Positions 44,302 to 58,634 of a DNA stretch of 64,000 nucleotides are shown in pieces. The position numbers and the translations under genes are program-made. The notes beneath the pieces were generated by a model. It was not told where the DNA came from and did no database searches. It worked only from the letters and a program-made list of their open reading frames with translations. Location: assembly GCF_900105195.1 (NCBI RefSeq), contig NZ_FNRX01000002.1, positions 62,001 through 126,000 on the forward strand, written 5' to 3'. The stretch's first letter is position 1. Each line of letters starts with the position of its first letter. Source of the stretch: Rhodococcus pyridinivorans (lineage in GTDB: Bacteria; Actinomycetota; Actinomycetes; Mycobacteriales; Mycobacteriaceae).

Positions 44302-45321
44302 TCACGCCGTGTCCGGCAACGCCTCGTGCCGGGACATCTGACGCAGGTGGTGTGAGAACACCGACAGCGCCGCGGCGCCCACAGCGACGTTGAGCAGCGC
44401 CCCGAACTCCTGGACGGCGAACTCCAGCACGTCGACGAAGAAGACGGTGATCAACGCGGCCGTCCGGAGTGCACGGATCGCCCACCTTCGCCGCCGCCAC
44501 AAGCCCACCGATCCCACCACGCACAGCAGGACGGTGACGCCGGAGCCGACGAGCTGGATCACGGTCACCACGTTGCTCGTCCGCGCGGCGAGATCCTCCT
44601 CCAAGGTCGCAGCGGCATTGAGGAGAATGCCGACGGAGAAAATGGTGAGCAGGGCTGCCGCGACGCGGACGCTGCGCTCACCTCGCAGTCGCTCCGGCAG
44701 CCGGAGCGACACCCACGAGAAGCGCGACGGTACCTCCCGGCACCGGGCGAGCAGGAGATCGATCTGTTCGACGACCTCGGGGTCGACTCCACCCTCACGT
44801 GCGCGTTCGAGCTGCACTCGCGCCTGGTCGCGATCGGTCGGGGTCAGGCCGTGGGTGAGCCCGTCCGTCGCCGTGAGCGCGGCGTTGGCGAGATACTCGT
44901 CGGGCGACGGCCCGCGACGGAGGTGCACCGCTCGATTGACGACGAGCAGCAGCACGACCACCACGTACATGATCGCCACCGAGGGTCGGTAGAAGTAGTC
45001 GTTGGTCTTCGTGACGAACTTGCCGACCTCGTCGAGGAACAGGCCGAACCCGATTCCGCCGAGCAGCACCGCGATGCGGTCGGGCGCCCTTCCGATGAAG
45101 GTCAACGAGACCATCAACGCGGCGACCATGAGCAGACCGCCCCACAGCACGTGAGCGATGTGCAGGACCGACCCGCCGACCTGCGGATAGCCCATCAGGT
45201 GCAGGTACAGACGGGTGACGAGGATGGTCGCGACGGCGATGATGAGAAGTGCTTCGACCTGCGCGGACGACGCGGTGTCCCGCAACAACCGAGAACGGGA
45301 ACGGGTCCGCACCGCTGTCAT
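44302..45321 (-). CDS. Uncharacterised membrane protein with a conserved GLFLDEVGKF motif
   Basis: A 339-residue protein with about seven to eight helices in two groups, separated by a soluble stretch (about residues 135-220) rich in charged residues. The third helix carries GGIGFGLFLDEVGKFVTKTNDYFYRP, a striking conserved-looking motif with acidic residues inside a helix and aromatic NDYFYRP outside, which suggests ion or proton binding. I cannot name the family. It is divergent from the GIY-YIG gene. Confidence 0.65.
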   Translation of the reverse strand: MTAVRTRSRSRLLRDTASSAQVEALLIIAVATILVTRLYLHLMGYPQVGGSVLHIAHVLWGGLLMVAALMVSLTFIGRAPDRIAVLLGGIGFGLFLDEVGKFVTKTNDYFYRPSVAIMYVVVVLLLVVNRAVHLRRGPSPDEYLANAALTATDGLTHGLTPTDRDQARVQLERAREGGVDPEVVEQIDLLLARCREVPSRFSWVSLRLPERLRGERSVRVAAALLTIFSVGILLNAAATLEEDLAARTSNVVTVIQLVGSGVTVLLCVVGSVGLWRRRRWAIRALRTAALITVFFVDVLEFAVQEFGALLNVAVGAAALSVFSHHLRQMSRHEALPDTA

Positions 45322-45433
45322 GGCACGCGAGCTTATCCGGCTCGGGTTCTCCTCGGGTTCTTCCTCCGGATTCGGCGGCGCGGCGCCTGCGCGGAGCGAC
45401 TCCCCAATCTTGTGTGTGGCCTAGAGTCGCTCT

Positions 45434-46594
45434 ATGCGCACAGTGTGGACAGTTCCTCCGAACATTGCCCAAACTCTGTTGGAATCTCCCGAGATCCAGA
45501 TGTTCCTGACCAGCAACGAGTTGCCGGATACAGCGGACGATCCACGCCAGAGACTTGCGGAGTTCACCCACGCGCTCGGCGCCCTCAGCCGTCACATCGG
45601 ACGCACCTTCGGTTCCGTGGACGCAGCCAACCGCGAACTGTTCGGCGGCTCCGCCGGCAAGGTCCCCGTGGCACTGCGCCTGACCGTCCTGCGGGCTCTC
45701 GTGAACCATGTCGAAGACCGCGCCCCCAGCCCGAAACTGCTTCCGAAGAACATCTGCGACCAGCTCGGCGCCTACGTCTACGCCCTGCTCGACCCTCGCG
45801 ACCGGAGCATCTTCTACGTCGGCGCCGGACGCGGAAATCGCATCTTCACCCTCGTCTGGACGGCGCTCGGAGAGACCTCGAAGCTGACCGAGGCCGGCGA
45901 GAAGACACCGCTGGCCACCCCCGAGACCGAGGCGGCTCTGCGGCGCATCCGAACCGTCTACGAGTCCGGCTACGCGGTGGAGCATTTCGTCGTGGCCGAC
46001 GCGCTGAACCCGAAGACCGACGCCGACCACACCGCCGCAGTGACGGCCGAAGCGGTCATCGCGGCGCTCGGACTGACCGAACCGCACCGCGGCGAATGCG
46101 TACTCACCAACCTGGCGGGCGCAACCGAGGAGTCCGAAGCCGATCGCACGGCGATCCCGATCGCGGAGCTCGTCCGTCAGTACTCGGCCTCGCCTGCTCC
46201 CGAACTGCCGACGCCATGCGTGGTGCTGCGGGTCAACGAAGCGAAGAAGGCGTCGCCGGCTGCGGTGCGCGAACTCGCGTCCAAGCCGTGGCCGGCAGGA
46301 TCGGCGGCGCGTGGAATCGACGGACTGCCGATCATCGTCGTCGCCGACAACATCGTCCGCGCGGTCTACCGCGCTACCGGGTGGGAGGCAGCCGCTCGCA
46401 CGGAGGAGAACGGCGGCACGATCCTCTACCGGTTCGTTGGGGAGGCCGACGAAGAGCTCGAGGGCAAGTTCGTGAACACTCGCGTCACGCCGGACCGGCT
46501 GGGTCTCAAGCGTTGGCCGTCGCACGGTTGGGCTCCGCGTCTGACGCGTGCACTGCCGCGGCCGGTCGCGCGTCCGAAGGCACCGCGCCCCTGA
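45434..46594 (+). CDS. GIY-YIG domain protein (LEM-3-like)
   Basis: A 386-residue protein. Residues about 110-150, [28 protein letters not shown], are a GIY-YIG nuclease signature: Tyr-Val-Tyr in place of GIY, FYVGAG in place of YIG, then an Arg. The N-terminal 100 residues are helical; the C-terminal half (about 240-340) has a separate mixed fold and a strongly basic proline-rich tail. DNA cleavage is possible but a catalytic Glu downstream is not certain. ATG 45434 follows TAGAGT (45422-45427) by six bases, so its mRNA is likely leaderless. It ends about 100 bases from the rRNA terminator, and a C5 methyltransferase/Vsr pair lies on the other side of the rRNA operon. Confidence 0.7.
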   Translation: MRTVWTVPPNIAQTLLESPEIQMFLTSNELPDTADDPRQRLAEFTHALGALSRHIGRTFGSVDAANRELFGGSAGKVPVALRLTVLRALVNHVEDRAPSPKLLPKNICDQLGAYVYALLDPRDRSIFYVGAGRGNRIFTLVWTALGETSKLTEAGEKTPLATPETEAALRRIRTVYESGYAVEHFVVADALNPKTDADHTAAVTAEAVIAALGLTEPHRGECVLTNLAGATEESEADRTAIPIAELVRQYSASPAPELPTPCVVLRVNEAKKASPAAVRELASKPWPAGSAARGIDGLPIIVVADNIVRAVYRATGWEAAARTEENGGTILYRFVGEADEELEGKFVNTRVTPDRLGLKRWPSHGWAPRLTRALPRPVARPKAPRP

Positions 46595-46691
46595 TTCTCC
46601 GGCTGCTTCCCGGTTCGTCTGCGGACCGGGAAGCAGCTCGTGCCGGTTCTCGAAAACCGTTGGGCCGGCACATTTTCTGCATAATAAAACA

Positions 46692-46724
46692 CGAAAGGGG
46701 ACCCACAGTGTGGGTCCCCTTTCG
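46692..46724 (-). terminator. rRNA operon terminator
   Basis: CGAAAGGGGACCCACA and TGTGGGTCCCCTTTCG pair perfectly, and on the minus strand the stem is followed by TGTTTTATT. It lies nine bases after the 5S gene end. Confidence 0.9.
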
Positions 46725-46732
46725 GAACGGGT

Positions 46733-46850
46733 GTTCGGCGGTGTCCTACTCTCCCACACCCTGTCGAGTGCAGTACCATCGGCGCAGACAGGCTTAGCTT
46801 CCGGGTTCGGAATGGGACCGGGCGTTTCCCTGTCGCTATGACCGCCGTAA
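46733..46850 (-). rRNA. rrf: 5S ribosomal RNA
   Basis: The minus strand begins TTACGGCGGTCATAGCG, contains CCCGGTCCCATTCCGAACCC and AAGCTAAGCCTG, and ends GAGAGTAGGACACCGCCG, pairing with the 5' end. Length is about 118. Confidence 0.95.
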
Positions 46851-46959
46851 CTCTATGAAACAATAGTCCACGCAGATTCCTCGAATCACCTGCTGCTGCA
46901 GGATTTTCGGATCTGTGTGTGTTGTTTCAGATACCGCACAGTGGACGCGTAACATCTTC

Positions 46960-51920
<4,961 letters not shown>

Positions 51921-52537
51921 GACTCACAATCACCCCGAAGGGGCAATCAGTCAAAGACAAAAGAGTCAAATCACTAGCAAAAAAACTCAAACTAGCTCAA
52001 AAACACTGACCATCCCAGACGGAAGAATGAGACGATCAGCAAATACCCACCCCATCGAAACGATGGAGCGGAGTACCAAATAATATTGGCACTGACATTC
52101 ATCGGCACACTGTTGAGTTCTCAAAGAACACGCGCACATCATCACGCTTCGGACTGACGTCCGACCCGCTCTGAGGCAACTGTTCCAGTCTACTTCCTCA
52201 TCCTCACGAACGCAAGTCCGTGTGGTTTTCGGAACCAGGGGCGGCTCGAAACCTTACCAGAAGGTTCGTGGCCATCACATTCGCAGGCGCCTTCGTCCAA
52301 CCTCGTTGTCCCGTTCCTCTCGGTCCGGGTCGGTGTCCGTGTCGCTCTGACCTGGAATAAGTTACGCGAACATGTCCGAGAACACCAAATCGCCAGGTCA
52401 AGGACTGTTTTGGTCACCTGGTGCCCGTCACGAGAGGGGTAGGGCCACCCCTCCATCGTGGTGCTCGTCGCGTCCGCTCACGGATCCCCCTACTTCTCGA
52501 GTAACGTTCACCGTTGAGCTGAGCGAGGAAGGGTGCC
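51921..52537. promoter_or_regulatory. rRNA leader and promoters; upstream region of the methyltransferase
   Basis: No gene. On the minus strand there are two promoter-like pairs for the rRNA operon: TTGCGT (52210-52215), 17 bases, TAGACT (52187-52192); and further upstream TTGGTG (52383-52388), 18 bases, TAACTT (52359-52364). A boxA-like TGTTCTTTGAGAACTCAAC lies at about 52109-52127, matching the one in the spacer. The methyltransferase gene starts from this region in the other direction, with GAGGAAGGG before its GTG. Confidence 0.6.
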
Positions 52538-53701
52538 GTGACGTCGACGGGGAACATGGTGGGGTTGTTCGCCGGTATCGGCGGACTGGAGCTCGGACTC
52601 GGGCGACACGGGTGGAACACCGAACTCCTCTGCGAGATCGAGCCGGGTGCTCAGGCAGTACTACGCACGCGCTTCCCCGACGTTCCGCTCCATCCGGACG
52701 TCACGCGTCTCCGCTCTCTTCCCCGCGATACGGAACTGGTCGCCGCAGGTTTCCCGTGCCAGGACCTCTCCCAGGCCGGACGCACGGCCGGCATCACGGG
52801 ATCGAAGTCCGGGCTGGTCGACGAAGTGTTCCGTCTCGTGAAGCGTAAGAACGGCCCGCGCTGGCTCGTCGTCGAGAACGTTCCCTTCATGCTGCAGCTC
52901 GGTCGCGGTGCGGCGATGCGTCACATCACCGACGCTCTCGAGGAGCTCGGCTACATGTGGGCCTACCGCGTCGTCGATGCCCGCGCCTTCGGTCTCCCCC
53001 AGCGTCGGCACCGCGTCCTGATGGTTGCCTCTCGTACGGACGATCCCCGCACGGTGTTGTTCGGCCAGGACGCCGGCATGCCCACGGAGGGCAATCCCGA
53101 TCTGTTCCCCTGCGGCTTCTACTGGACCGAAGGTGTGCGCGGTCTCGGATGGGCAGTCAACGCCGTGCCCACGCTCAAGGGCGGTTCGACGCTCGGTATC
53201 GCCAGCCCCCCGGCCGTGCGACTGCCGTCCGGTGAGATCGTCACCCCCGGCCTGACCGACGCGGAGAGACTCCAGGGCTTCGACGCCGACTGGACGGCTC
53301 CTGCCGTCGAGGCCCCCGGCGTCCGCGCCGGACACCGGTGGCGTCTGGTCGGCAATGCGGTCAGCGTGCGGATGGCGTCGTGGGTGGGCCACCGTCTGAA
53401 CAACCCCATTGCGTACAGCTCCGACCACGAGACCCCGCTGCTTCCGGGCGACACCTGGCCGACCGCCGCGTGGGGCGCCCGCGGACAGGCGTTCCGCGTG
53501 CACGAGTCGCAGTGGCCCGTTCAAGCTCCCTACGAGGACCTCGGCGGTTTCCTCCTCGACGCCCGTCTGCTGTCGGCGCGGGCGACGGCAGGATTCCTCC
53601 GACGCGCACGCTCCGGCAACCTGCGCTTCCTGCCCGGATTCCTCGAGGACGTCGAGAACCACCTCGAACGCATGGGTGGCTTCCCGCGAGTGGCGGCCTG
53701 A
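52538..53701 (+). CDS. DNA cytosine-5 methyltransferase (Dcm family)
   Basis: A 387-residue C5 methyltransferase with the expected motif order: I FAGIGGLELGLG (11-22), IV GFPCQDLSQAG with catalytic Cys74, VI VVENVP (112-117), VIII QRRHRV (155-160), IX-X region ERLQGFDADWT and GNAVSVRMASWVG. The target recognition part (about 180-240) is short, so its site is not predictable. The last 90 residues after motif X are an unusual tail. GTG start with a good ribosome site. It is paired with a Vsr gene 11 bases downstream; no restriction enzyme gene is adjacent. Confidence 0.93.
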   Translation: MTSTGNMVGLFAGIGGLELGLGRHGWNTELLCEIEPGAQAVLRTRFPDVPLHPDVTRLRSLPRDTELVAAGFPCQDLSQAGRTAGITGSKSGLVDEVFRLVKRKNGPRWLVVENVPFMLQLGRGAAMRHITDALEELGYMWAYRVVDARAFGLPQRRHRVLMVASRTDDPRTVLFGQDAGMPTEGNPDLFPCGFYWTEGVRGLGWAVNAVPTLKGGSTLGIASPPAVRLPSGEIVTPGLTDAERLQGFDADWTAPAVEAPGVRAGHRWRLVGNAVSVRMASWVGHRLNNPIAYSSDHETPLLPGDTWPTAAWGARGQAFRVHESQWPVQAPYEDLGGFLLDARLLSARATAGFLRRARSGNLRFLPGFLEDVENHLERMGGFPRVAA

Positions 53702-53712
53702 AAGACACCGTG

Positions 53713-54162
53713 ATGGCGGCGTCGGATCGGCCCGGGACGGATCCGCGTACGAGTGCGCGGATGAGCCGGCAACGCCGACGCGACACCGTTCCCGAAGTGG
53801 CGTTGCGCAAGGAACTGCATCGCCGGGGGCGGCGGTTCTTCGTCGACCGCGCTCCTCTGCCGGGGATGCGACGCCGGGCCGACCTCGTCTTCCCTCGTCG
53901 TCGGGTCGCGGTCTACGTGGACGGCTGCTTCTGGCACAGCTGCCCGCAGCATGCGACGTTCCCGAAGAACAACGCCGAGTGGTGGGTGGCCAAGCTCGCT
54001 GCCAACGTGCAGCGCGATCGGGACACCGATGCGCGCTTGCAGGCCGCGGGCTGGGCGGTGGTGCGGGTGTGGGAGCACGAGGATCCCGTCGTCGCCGCGA
54101 CGCGCGTGGAGGATGCTCTGTCGGCTCCGCCGGAAACGGATACAGGGCCGGCGCAGGGGTGA
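53713..54162 (+). CDS. vsr: Very short patch repair endonuclease
   Basis: A 149-residue Vsr nuclease, which nicks beside T:G mismatches that arise when 5-methylcytosine deaminates. Motifs: RMSRQRRRDTVPEVALRKELHRRG, RRADLVFPRRRVAVYVDGCFWHSCPQH (catalytic Asp57 and zinc residues Cys/His), and the end GWAVVRVWEHE. It directly follows the methyltransferase whose product creates its substrate, so the pair protects methylated sites. ATG 53713 follows GAAAG; GTG 53710 is possible. Confidence 0.93.
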   Translation: MAASDRPGTDPRTSARMSRQRRRDTVPEVALRKELHRRGRRFFVDRAPLPGMRRRADLVFPRRRVAVYVDGCFWHSCPQHATFPKNNAEWWVAKLAANVQRDRDTDARLQAAGWAVVRVWEHEDPVVAATRVEDALSAPPETDTGPAQG

Positions 54163-54192
54163 TCCCCCGCACTGGCCCCTGGACCGATCCGA

Positions 54193-55341
54193 TCAGCCCT
54201 TCGTGAGCTGTGCGTACCGGGCGACGTGCTGTTCGGCGGTGCCGAACTCGTACTCGATCGCGGTCAGTCGCTTGAAGTAGTGCCCGACGGCGAGTTCCTC
54301 CGTCATGCCCATGCCGCCGTGGAGCTGGACGGCGTTCTGGCCGACGAAGCGTGCCGCACGGCTGATCGTCGCCTTCGCGGCCGAGACCGCGCGTGCCCGC
54401 GTGGCGTCGTCGCTGTCGAGATGAAGAACGGCCAGGTAGACGGCGGACACCGCCTGCTCGACCTCCATGTACATGTCGACCATGCGGTGCTGGAGTGCCT
54501 GGAAGCTGCCGATGGGCTGACCGAACTGCTGACGCTGCTTGGCGTACTCGACGGTGTCGGTGAGCACCTTGCGCATCAGACCCACGGCTTCGGAGGACAC
54601 GGCGGCGGTCGCCTCGTCGATGCCGCGCGAGACGGACGGCCATGCGCTGCCCTCCTCGCCGAGCAACGAGTCGGCGGGCAGTCGCAGACCCGAGAAGACG
54701 ATGTCGGAGGCGCGTCGGTCGTCGATCGTGCGGTAGGAATGGATCTCCACACCGGTCGGCGGGTTCGTGGGGTCGAAGTCGACGAGGAACAGCGAGATGC
54801 CGTCGGTGTCGGTGCGCTCGCCCGACGTGCGGGCGGTGACGAGCAGGTGCGTTGCGAGCGGAGCGCTGGTGATGACGGTCTTCTCACCGTCGACGACCCA
54901 CTCGTCGCCCTCGCGACGCGCGGTGGTGGACACGTCGTGGAAGACGTATCCGGAGGTGGGCTCAGTCGCGGCGAACGCCGTGACGGCTTCACCGGCAGCG
55001 ATCGCCTCGAGGACGGACCGGGCTCGATCGACCCCTGCACGACCGAGCAGCCCGCCCCCGAGGACGACCGTGTCGACGTACGGTTCGATGACGAGTGCGT
55101 GCCCGAGCGCCTCGGACACCACCATCAACTCGACCGGTCCGCCGCCCATCCCCCCTACCTCTTCCGGGAGCGTGGCCCCGAGGATTCCGAGATCCTCGGC
55201 GAATGCCCGCCACACCTCCGGTTGCCAACCTTCGCCGGTGGTCGCGACCTTCCGGCTTTGCGCCAGGTCGTAGCGACCGGCGAGGAACTTGGTGACCGAA
55301 TCACGAAGGAGCTCCTGCTCCTTGCTCAAACCGAAGTCCAT
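54193..55341 (-). CDS. Acyl-CoA dehydrogenase, subunit of a pair (second gene)
   Basis: A 382-residue flavoenzyme of the acyl-CoA dehydrogenase family: MDFGLSKEQELLRDSVTKFL, ATEPTSGYVFHDVSTTAR, DGEKTVITSAPLA and the C-terminal QNAVQLHGGMGMTEELAVGHYFKRL. Paired actinobacterial FadE proteins form alpha2beta2 enzymes acting on steroid or branched acyl-CoA side chains. Its ATG overlaps the stop of the upstream subunit by one base (TGATG). The normal catalytic Glu is not obvious, consistent with one non-catalytic or altered subunit in such pairs; substrate unknown. Confidence 0.87.
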   Translation of the reverse strand: MDFGLSKEQELLRDSVTKFLAGRYDLAQSRKVATTGEGWQPEVWRAFAEDLGILGATLPEEVGGMGGGPVELMVVSEALGHALVIEPYVDTVVLGGGLLGRAGVDRARSVLEAIAAGEAVTAFAATEPTSGYVFHDVSTTARREGDEWVVDGEKTVITSAPLATHLLVTARTSGERTDTDGISLFLVDFDPTNPPTGVEIHSYRTIDDRRASDIVFSGLRLPADSLLGEEGSAWPSVSRGIDEATAAVSSEAVGLMRKVLTDTVEYAKQRQQFGQPIGSFQALQHRMVDMYMEVEQAVSAVYLAVLHLDSDDATRARAVSAAKATISRAARFVGQNAVQLHGGMGMTEELAVGHYFKRLTAIEYEFGTAEQHVARYAQLTKG

Positions 55342-56573
55342 CAGAGCCCCAATGCTGCTTTGGCGAGAATGTTTCGCTGGATCTCGTTGCTGCCGGCGTA
55401 GATCGACCCGGCGCGGTCGTTGAAGTAACGCAGCGGCGCGACAGCCTGCCACTCCTCACCGCTGACGTAACCGTCGGCGGGCGGCACGTAGTCGGCCACC
55501 GGACCACCGGGCGCGGTGATGTGCGGCTGGTAGACCCGACCGCGCGGACCGGCCGCCTCGAGGGTCAGCCGGGTGATCGTCTGGCTGAGTTCGGTGCCCA
55601 GGATCTTGAGCATCGACGACGCGGGGCCGGGGTTCTTGCCCGCGGATAACGCTGCAAGAGTGCGGTATTCGAGGATCTCGAGTACGTCGGTGCGGATACG
55701 TGACTCGGCGAGCTTGGCGGAGAACGCCGGATCGTCGATGAGCCTGCCACCCGACGGACCGGGCTGTTCGGCGGCCTCCTCGGCGATTCGTTCGGCCATG
55801 ACCTGCAGGGCCGGCGCTGCCGCCGCTCCCCCGCGTTCGAAGACGAGCAGGTATTTCGCGACGGTCCAGCCGTCGTCGATTTTCCCGAGCACGTTCTTCT
55901 TCGGGACGCGCACACCGTCGAAGAAGACCTGGTTCTGCACTTCCTCACCGGACGTCATGACCAGAGGGCGGATCTCGATGCCGGGCGAGGTCATGTCGAT
56001 GAGCAGGAAGGTGATGCCCTGCTGCTTGCGACCGGTCTTCGACGTGCGCACGAGCGCGAACATCCAGTTCGCCTCGGTGGCGTGCGTGGTCCAGATCTTG
56101 CTGCCGGTGACGATCAGGTCGTCGCCGTCGTCGACCGCCGCCATGCTGAGCGACGCGAGGTCGGAGCCGGCCTCGGGCTCGGAGTAGCCCTGACAGAAGA
56201 AGACCTCACCTGTGAGGATCCGGGGCAGGAAGTAGCTCTTCTGTTCTTCGGTGCCGTAGGCGACGATCGCATGCGCGACCATGCGGATGCCCATCGGCGA
56301 CAGGTTCGGGGCGCCCGCGAGGATCGACTCGCGGCTGAAGATGTAGTGCTGCGTTTGCGTCCAGTCGCATCCGCCGTACTCGACCGGCCAGGCCGGCGCC
56401 GCCCAACCACGCTCGTGGAGGATGCGCTGCCACTCCATGCTCGCTTCGTGGTCGGAGTACACGCTCGTCGCGAGTCGGCCGGCCCGCCGCAGTTCGGGCG
56501 TCAGCTTCTCCTCGAGAAACGATCGCACCTCGTCTCTGAAGGCGGCGTCGGCCTCTGACCACGCAAGTTCCAT
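55341..56573 (-). CDS. Acyl-CoA dehydrogenase, subunit of a pair (first gene)
   Basis: A 410-residue acyl-CoA dehydrogenase: MELAWSEADAAFRDEVRSFLEE, CQGYSEPEAGSDLASL (flavin/substrate motif), GSKIWTTHATEANWMFALVR and the terminal IYAGSNEIQRNILAKAALGL. It is the longer partner of the following gene, as in FadE28/29-type heteromers for steroid side-chain or similar acyl-CoA oxidation. It is followed with a one-base overlap by its partner. Confidence 0.9.
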   Translation of the reverse strand: MELAWSEADAAFRDEVRSFLEEKLTPELRRAGRLATSVYSDHEASMEWQRILHERGWAAPAWPVEYGGCDWTQTQHYIFSRESILAGAPNLSPMGIRMVAHAIVAYGTEEQKSYFLPRILTGEVFFCQGYSEPEAGSDLASLSMAAVDDGDDLIVTGSKIWTTHATEANWMFALVRTSKTGRKQQGITFLLIDMTSPGIEIRPLVMTSGEEVQNQVFFDGVRVPKKNVLGKIDDGWTVAKYLLVFERGGAAAAPALQVMAERIAEEAAEQPGPSGGRLIDDPAFSAKLAESRIRTDVLEILEYRTLAALSAGKNPGPASSMLKILGTELSQTITRLTLEAAGPRGRVYQPHITAPGGPVADYVPPADGYVSGEEWQAVAPLRYFNDRAGSIYAGSNEIQRNILAKAALGL

Positions 56574-57065
56574 GTCTTCTCCCCGCAGAGCGCGACCGCC
56601 GTTGCCGGACCATCGTGCGAATTCTCGTTAACTTTTTGAGAGTGGTACGAAATCTACTTCCACCCCAGCGGGCTCGTCAATAGACGGATATCACCTGCGG
56701 TACCGGCAGGATCTCCGACCGGGGACACGAACGATCGAGTCCCCGACTCCAGGTGGAGGGTCAGCTCGACACGAAGACGGAACGTTCACTCGTAGCGCAG
56801 GACCGGGGAGGGTGGCGTTCACCTCATGACTGCGGTCACACACTCTGATAGAACCTTGCTCTTGGGGATGTAAACGTCACGGAGGCACTGGGCAAGAATC
56901 TCCATCTGTTTGTTGGACCAGGACCGATCTTGCACACACCCTCCTGTAGTCCGGGGAAGTCACGTGACGCCCCTTGCGGAGTGAAGATAGCCACAAAGAT
57001 GTCGCTGAAGCCGGTCAGCAAGCCGTGTCGATTCTGTGTCGTGGCGACTCCGTAACCAGATACGA
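56574..57065. other. Noncoding region of lower GC between fadE pair and tRNA-Arg
   Basis: About 490 bases in which I see no convincing gene. The end by the fadE gene is a promoter region with an AT-rich patch TTAACTTTTTGAGAG (56627-56641). The middle (56820-57050) has lower GC than its surroundings and broken frames, as if it were a decayed gene or an old insertion next to the tRNA; no duplicate of the tRNA end is visible. Confidence 0.5.
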
Positions 57066-57099
57066 GAAAACCCTCACCGGAGTACCGGTGAGGGTTTTC
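57066..57099 (-). terminator. Terminator after tRNA-Arg(ACG)
   Basis: GAAAACCCTCACCGG and CCGGTGAGGGTTTTC pair perfectly over 15 bases with a four-base loop. On the minus strand it is the end of the tRNA transcript. Confidence 0.9.
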
Positions 57100-57104
57100 G
57101 TGTG

Positions 57105-57177
57105 TGCGCCCGAAGGGATTCGAACCCCTAACCTTCTGATCCGTAGTCAGATGCTCTATCCGTTGAGCTACGGGCGC
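57105..57177 (-). tRNA. tRNA-Arg(ACG)
   Basis: Acceptor GCGCCCG/CGGGCGC pairs fully; anticodon stem TCTGA/TCAGA encloses CTACGGA, anticodon ACG. CCA is not encoded. It is the TadA substrate, and the adenosine would become inosine. Confidence 0.95.
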
Positions 57178-57214
57178 ATGTGTATTCAATTGTCGTTGGT
57201 GACGCTACACCAAC

Positions 57215-57306
57215 TGGCGGAGGCGAGAGGATTTGAACCTCCGGTCCCCGGTAAGGGGGACAACTCATTAGCAGTGAGTCCCATTCGGCCGCTCTGGCAC
57301 GCCTCC
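57215..57306 (-). tRNA. tRNA-Ser(GCT)
   Basis: Acceptor GGAGGCG/CGCCTCC, G discriminator and encoded CCA. Anticodon stem ACTCA/TGAGT with loop CTGCTAA, anticodon GCT. Long variable arm. It reads AGC and AGU. Confidence 0.95.
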
Positions 57307-57454
57307 TCGGGGATTCGATGCTCTCGAACCGCCGGATCGAAACATTACACATGCCCCCAAGGGAAACGCAAAACACCTGGTCAGAGGCGTGTAGATGGAC
57401 GGTCTCCCCCATCCTGCCGACCGGCGGTCACACGACGAGGCGCATAATCGGCTC

Positions 57455-58534
57455 GTGACTCCACAGACCCGCCCCGACCTCGAATCGATCCCCGCCTACG
57501 TTCCGGGCCGCTCGTTCCCCGGTGCGGTGAAGCTCGCCAGCAACGAGACGACCATCGGTCCGCTCCCCAGCGTCCGGGAGGCGATCGCCGACGCTGCCGC
57601 CGGCCTCAACCGCTACCCCGACAACAGCGCGACGGAGCTCATCGCGGCACTGTCGGAACGACTCGGCGTCCCGACCGAGCAGATCGCCGTGGGCTGCGGA
57701 TCGGTGAGCCTGTGCCAGGAGCTCGTGCAGATCACGTGCGATGCGGGCGACGAGGTGATCTTCGCGTGGCGGTCGTTCGAGGCGTACCCGATCATCGCGG
57801 CCGTCGCCGGCGCGACCGCCGTGCGCGTCCCGAACACCGCGGACCACGGTCACGACCTGAAGGCCATGCTCGCCGCGATCACCGACCGCACGCGGCTGAT
57901 CTTCGTGTGCAATCCCAACAATCCCACCGGGTCGCTGCTGGGCAAGGAGGAGCTCGCGCAGTTCCTCGACGCCGTCCCCGAGCACATCGTCGTCGCCCTC
58001 GACGAGGCGTACTTCGAGTACGTCCGCCCCGAGCCCGGTGAGGATCTGGCCGACGGTCTCGAGCTCGCGGAGGGTCGCCGCAACGTCGTCGTGCTCCGCA
58101 CCTTCTCCAAGGCCTACGGTCTCGCCGGTATCCGCGTCGGATACGCGGTCGCCGACCCGTCCGTCGTGACGGCGCTGAGCAAGGTCCACACCCCATTCTC
58201 CGTGAACTCGCTCGCCCAGACGGCTGCCGTGGCCTCGCTCGCCGCCGCGACCGAGTTGCTCGCGCGCACCGAGGGCGTCGTCGCCGAGCGGGAACGGGTC
58301 CACGCGGCACTCGTCGAGGCCGGCTACGAGGTGCCCACGAGTGCCGCGAACTTCCTCTGGCTGCCGCTGGGTGAACGCTCCGCCGCGTTCTTCGAAGCCG
58401 CAGCGGAGGCAGGCGTGGTGCTCCGCAACTTCACGGGCGAGGGCACCCGGGTGACGATCGGCGACCCGCATGAGAACGACCTCTTCCTCGACTTCGCAAC
58501 CGGGCAGGGACGGGCACTCGCCGGCATCGGCTGA
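57455..58534 (+). CDS. pat: Histidinol-phosphate / aromatic amino acid aminotransferase (HisC/Pat type)
   Basis: A 359-residue class II aminotransferase using PLP. Start PDLESIPAYVPGRSFPGAVKLASNET is typical of Pat/HisC2; NRYPDNSATELIAALSERLG, FVCNPNNPTGSLL, LDEAYFEYV and TFSKAYGLAGIRVGYA (PLP lysine) follow. Actinobacterial Pat acts mainly on aromatic amino acids; histidinol phosphate is an alternative because the two are hard to tell apart. GTG 57455 lies six bases after CATAAT (57443-57448), suggesting leaderless mRNA. Alone, after the tRNA pair. Confidence 0.87.
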   Translation: MTPQTRPDLESIPAYVPGRSFPGAVKLASNETTIGPLPSVREAIADAAAGLNRYPDNSATELIAALSERLGVPTEQIAVGCGSVSLCQELVQITCDAGDEVIFAWRSFEAYPIIAAVAGATAVRVPNTADHGHDLKAMLAAITDRTRLIFVCNPNNPTGSLLGKEELAQFLDAVPEHIVVALDEAYFEYVRPEPGEDLADGLELAEGRRNVVVLRTFSKAYGLAGIRVGYAVADPSVVTALSKVHTPFSVNSLAQTAAVASLAAATELLARTEGVVAERERVHAALVEAGYEVPTSAANFLWLPLGERSAAFFEAAAEAGVVLRNFTGEGTRVTIGDPHENDLFLDFATGQGRALAGIG

Positions 58535-58634
58535 TCCTGTGACGAGACCCAACCGTTATAGCTGGGTATCGGTGGCGTGATCCGGCCCTGACAGACTCGG
58601 GCGGTCGGATCGGGTCGGGTGGCGGAGGAACTGC

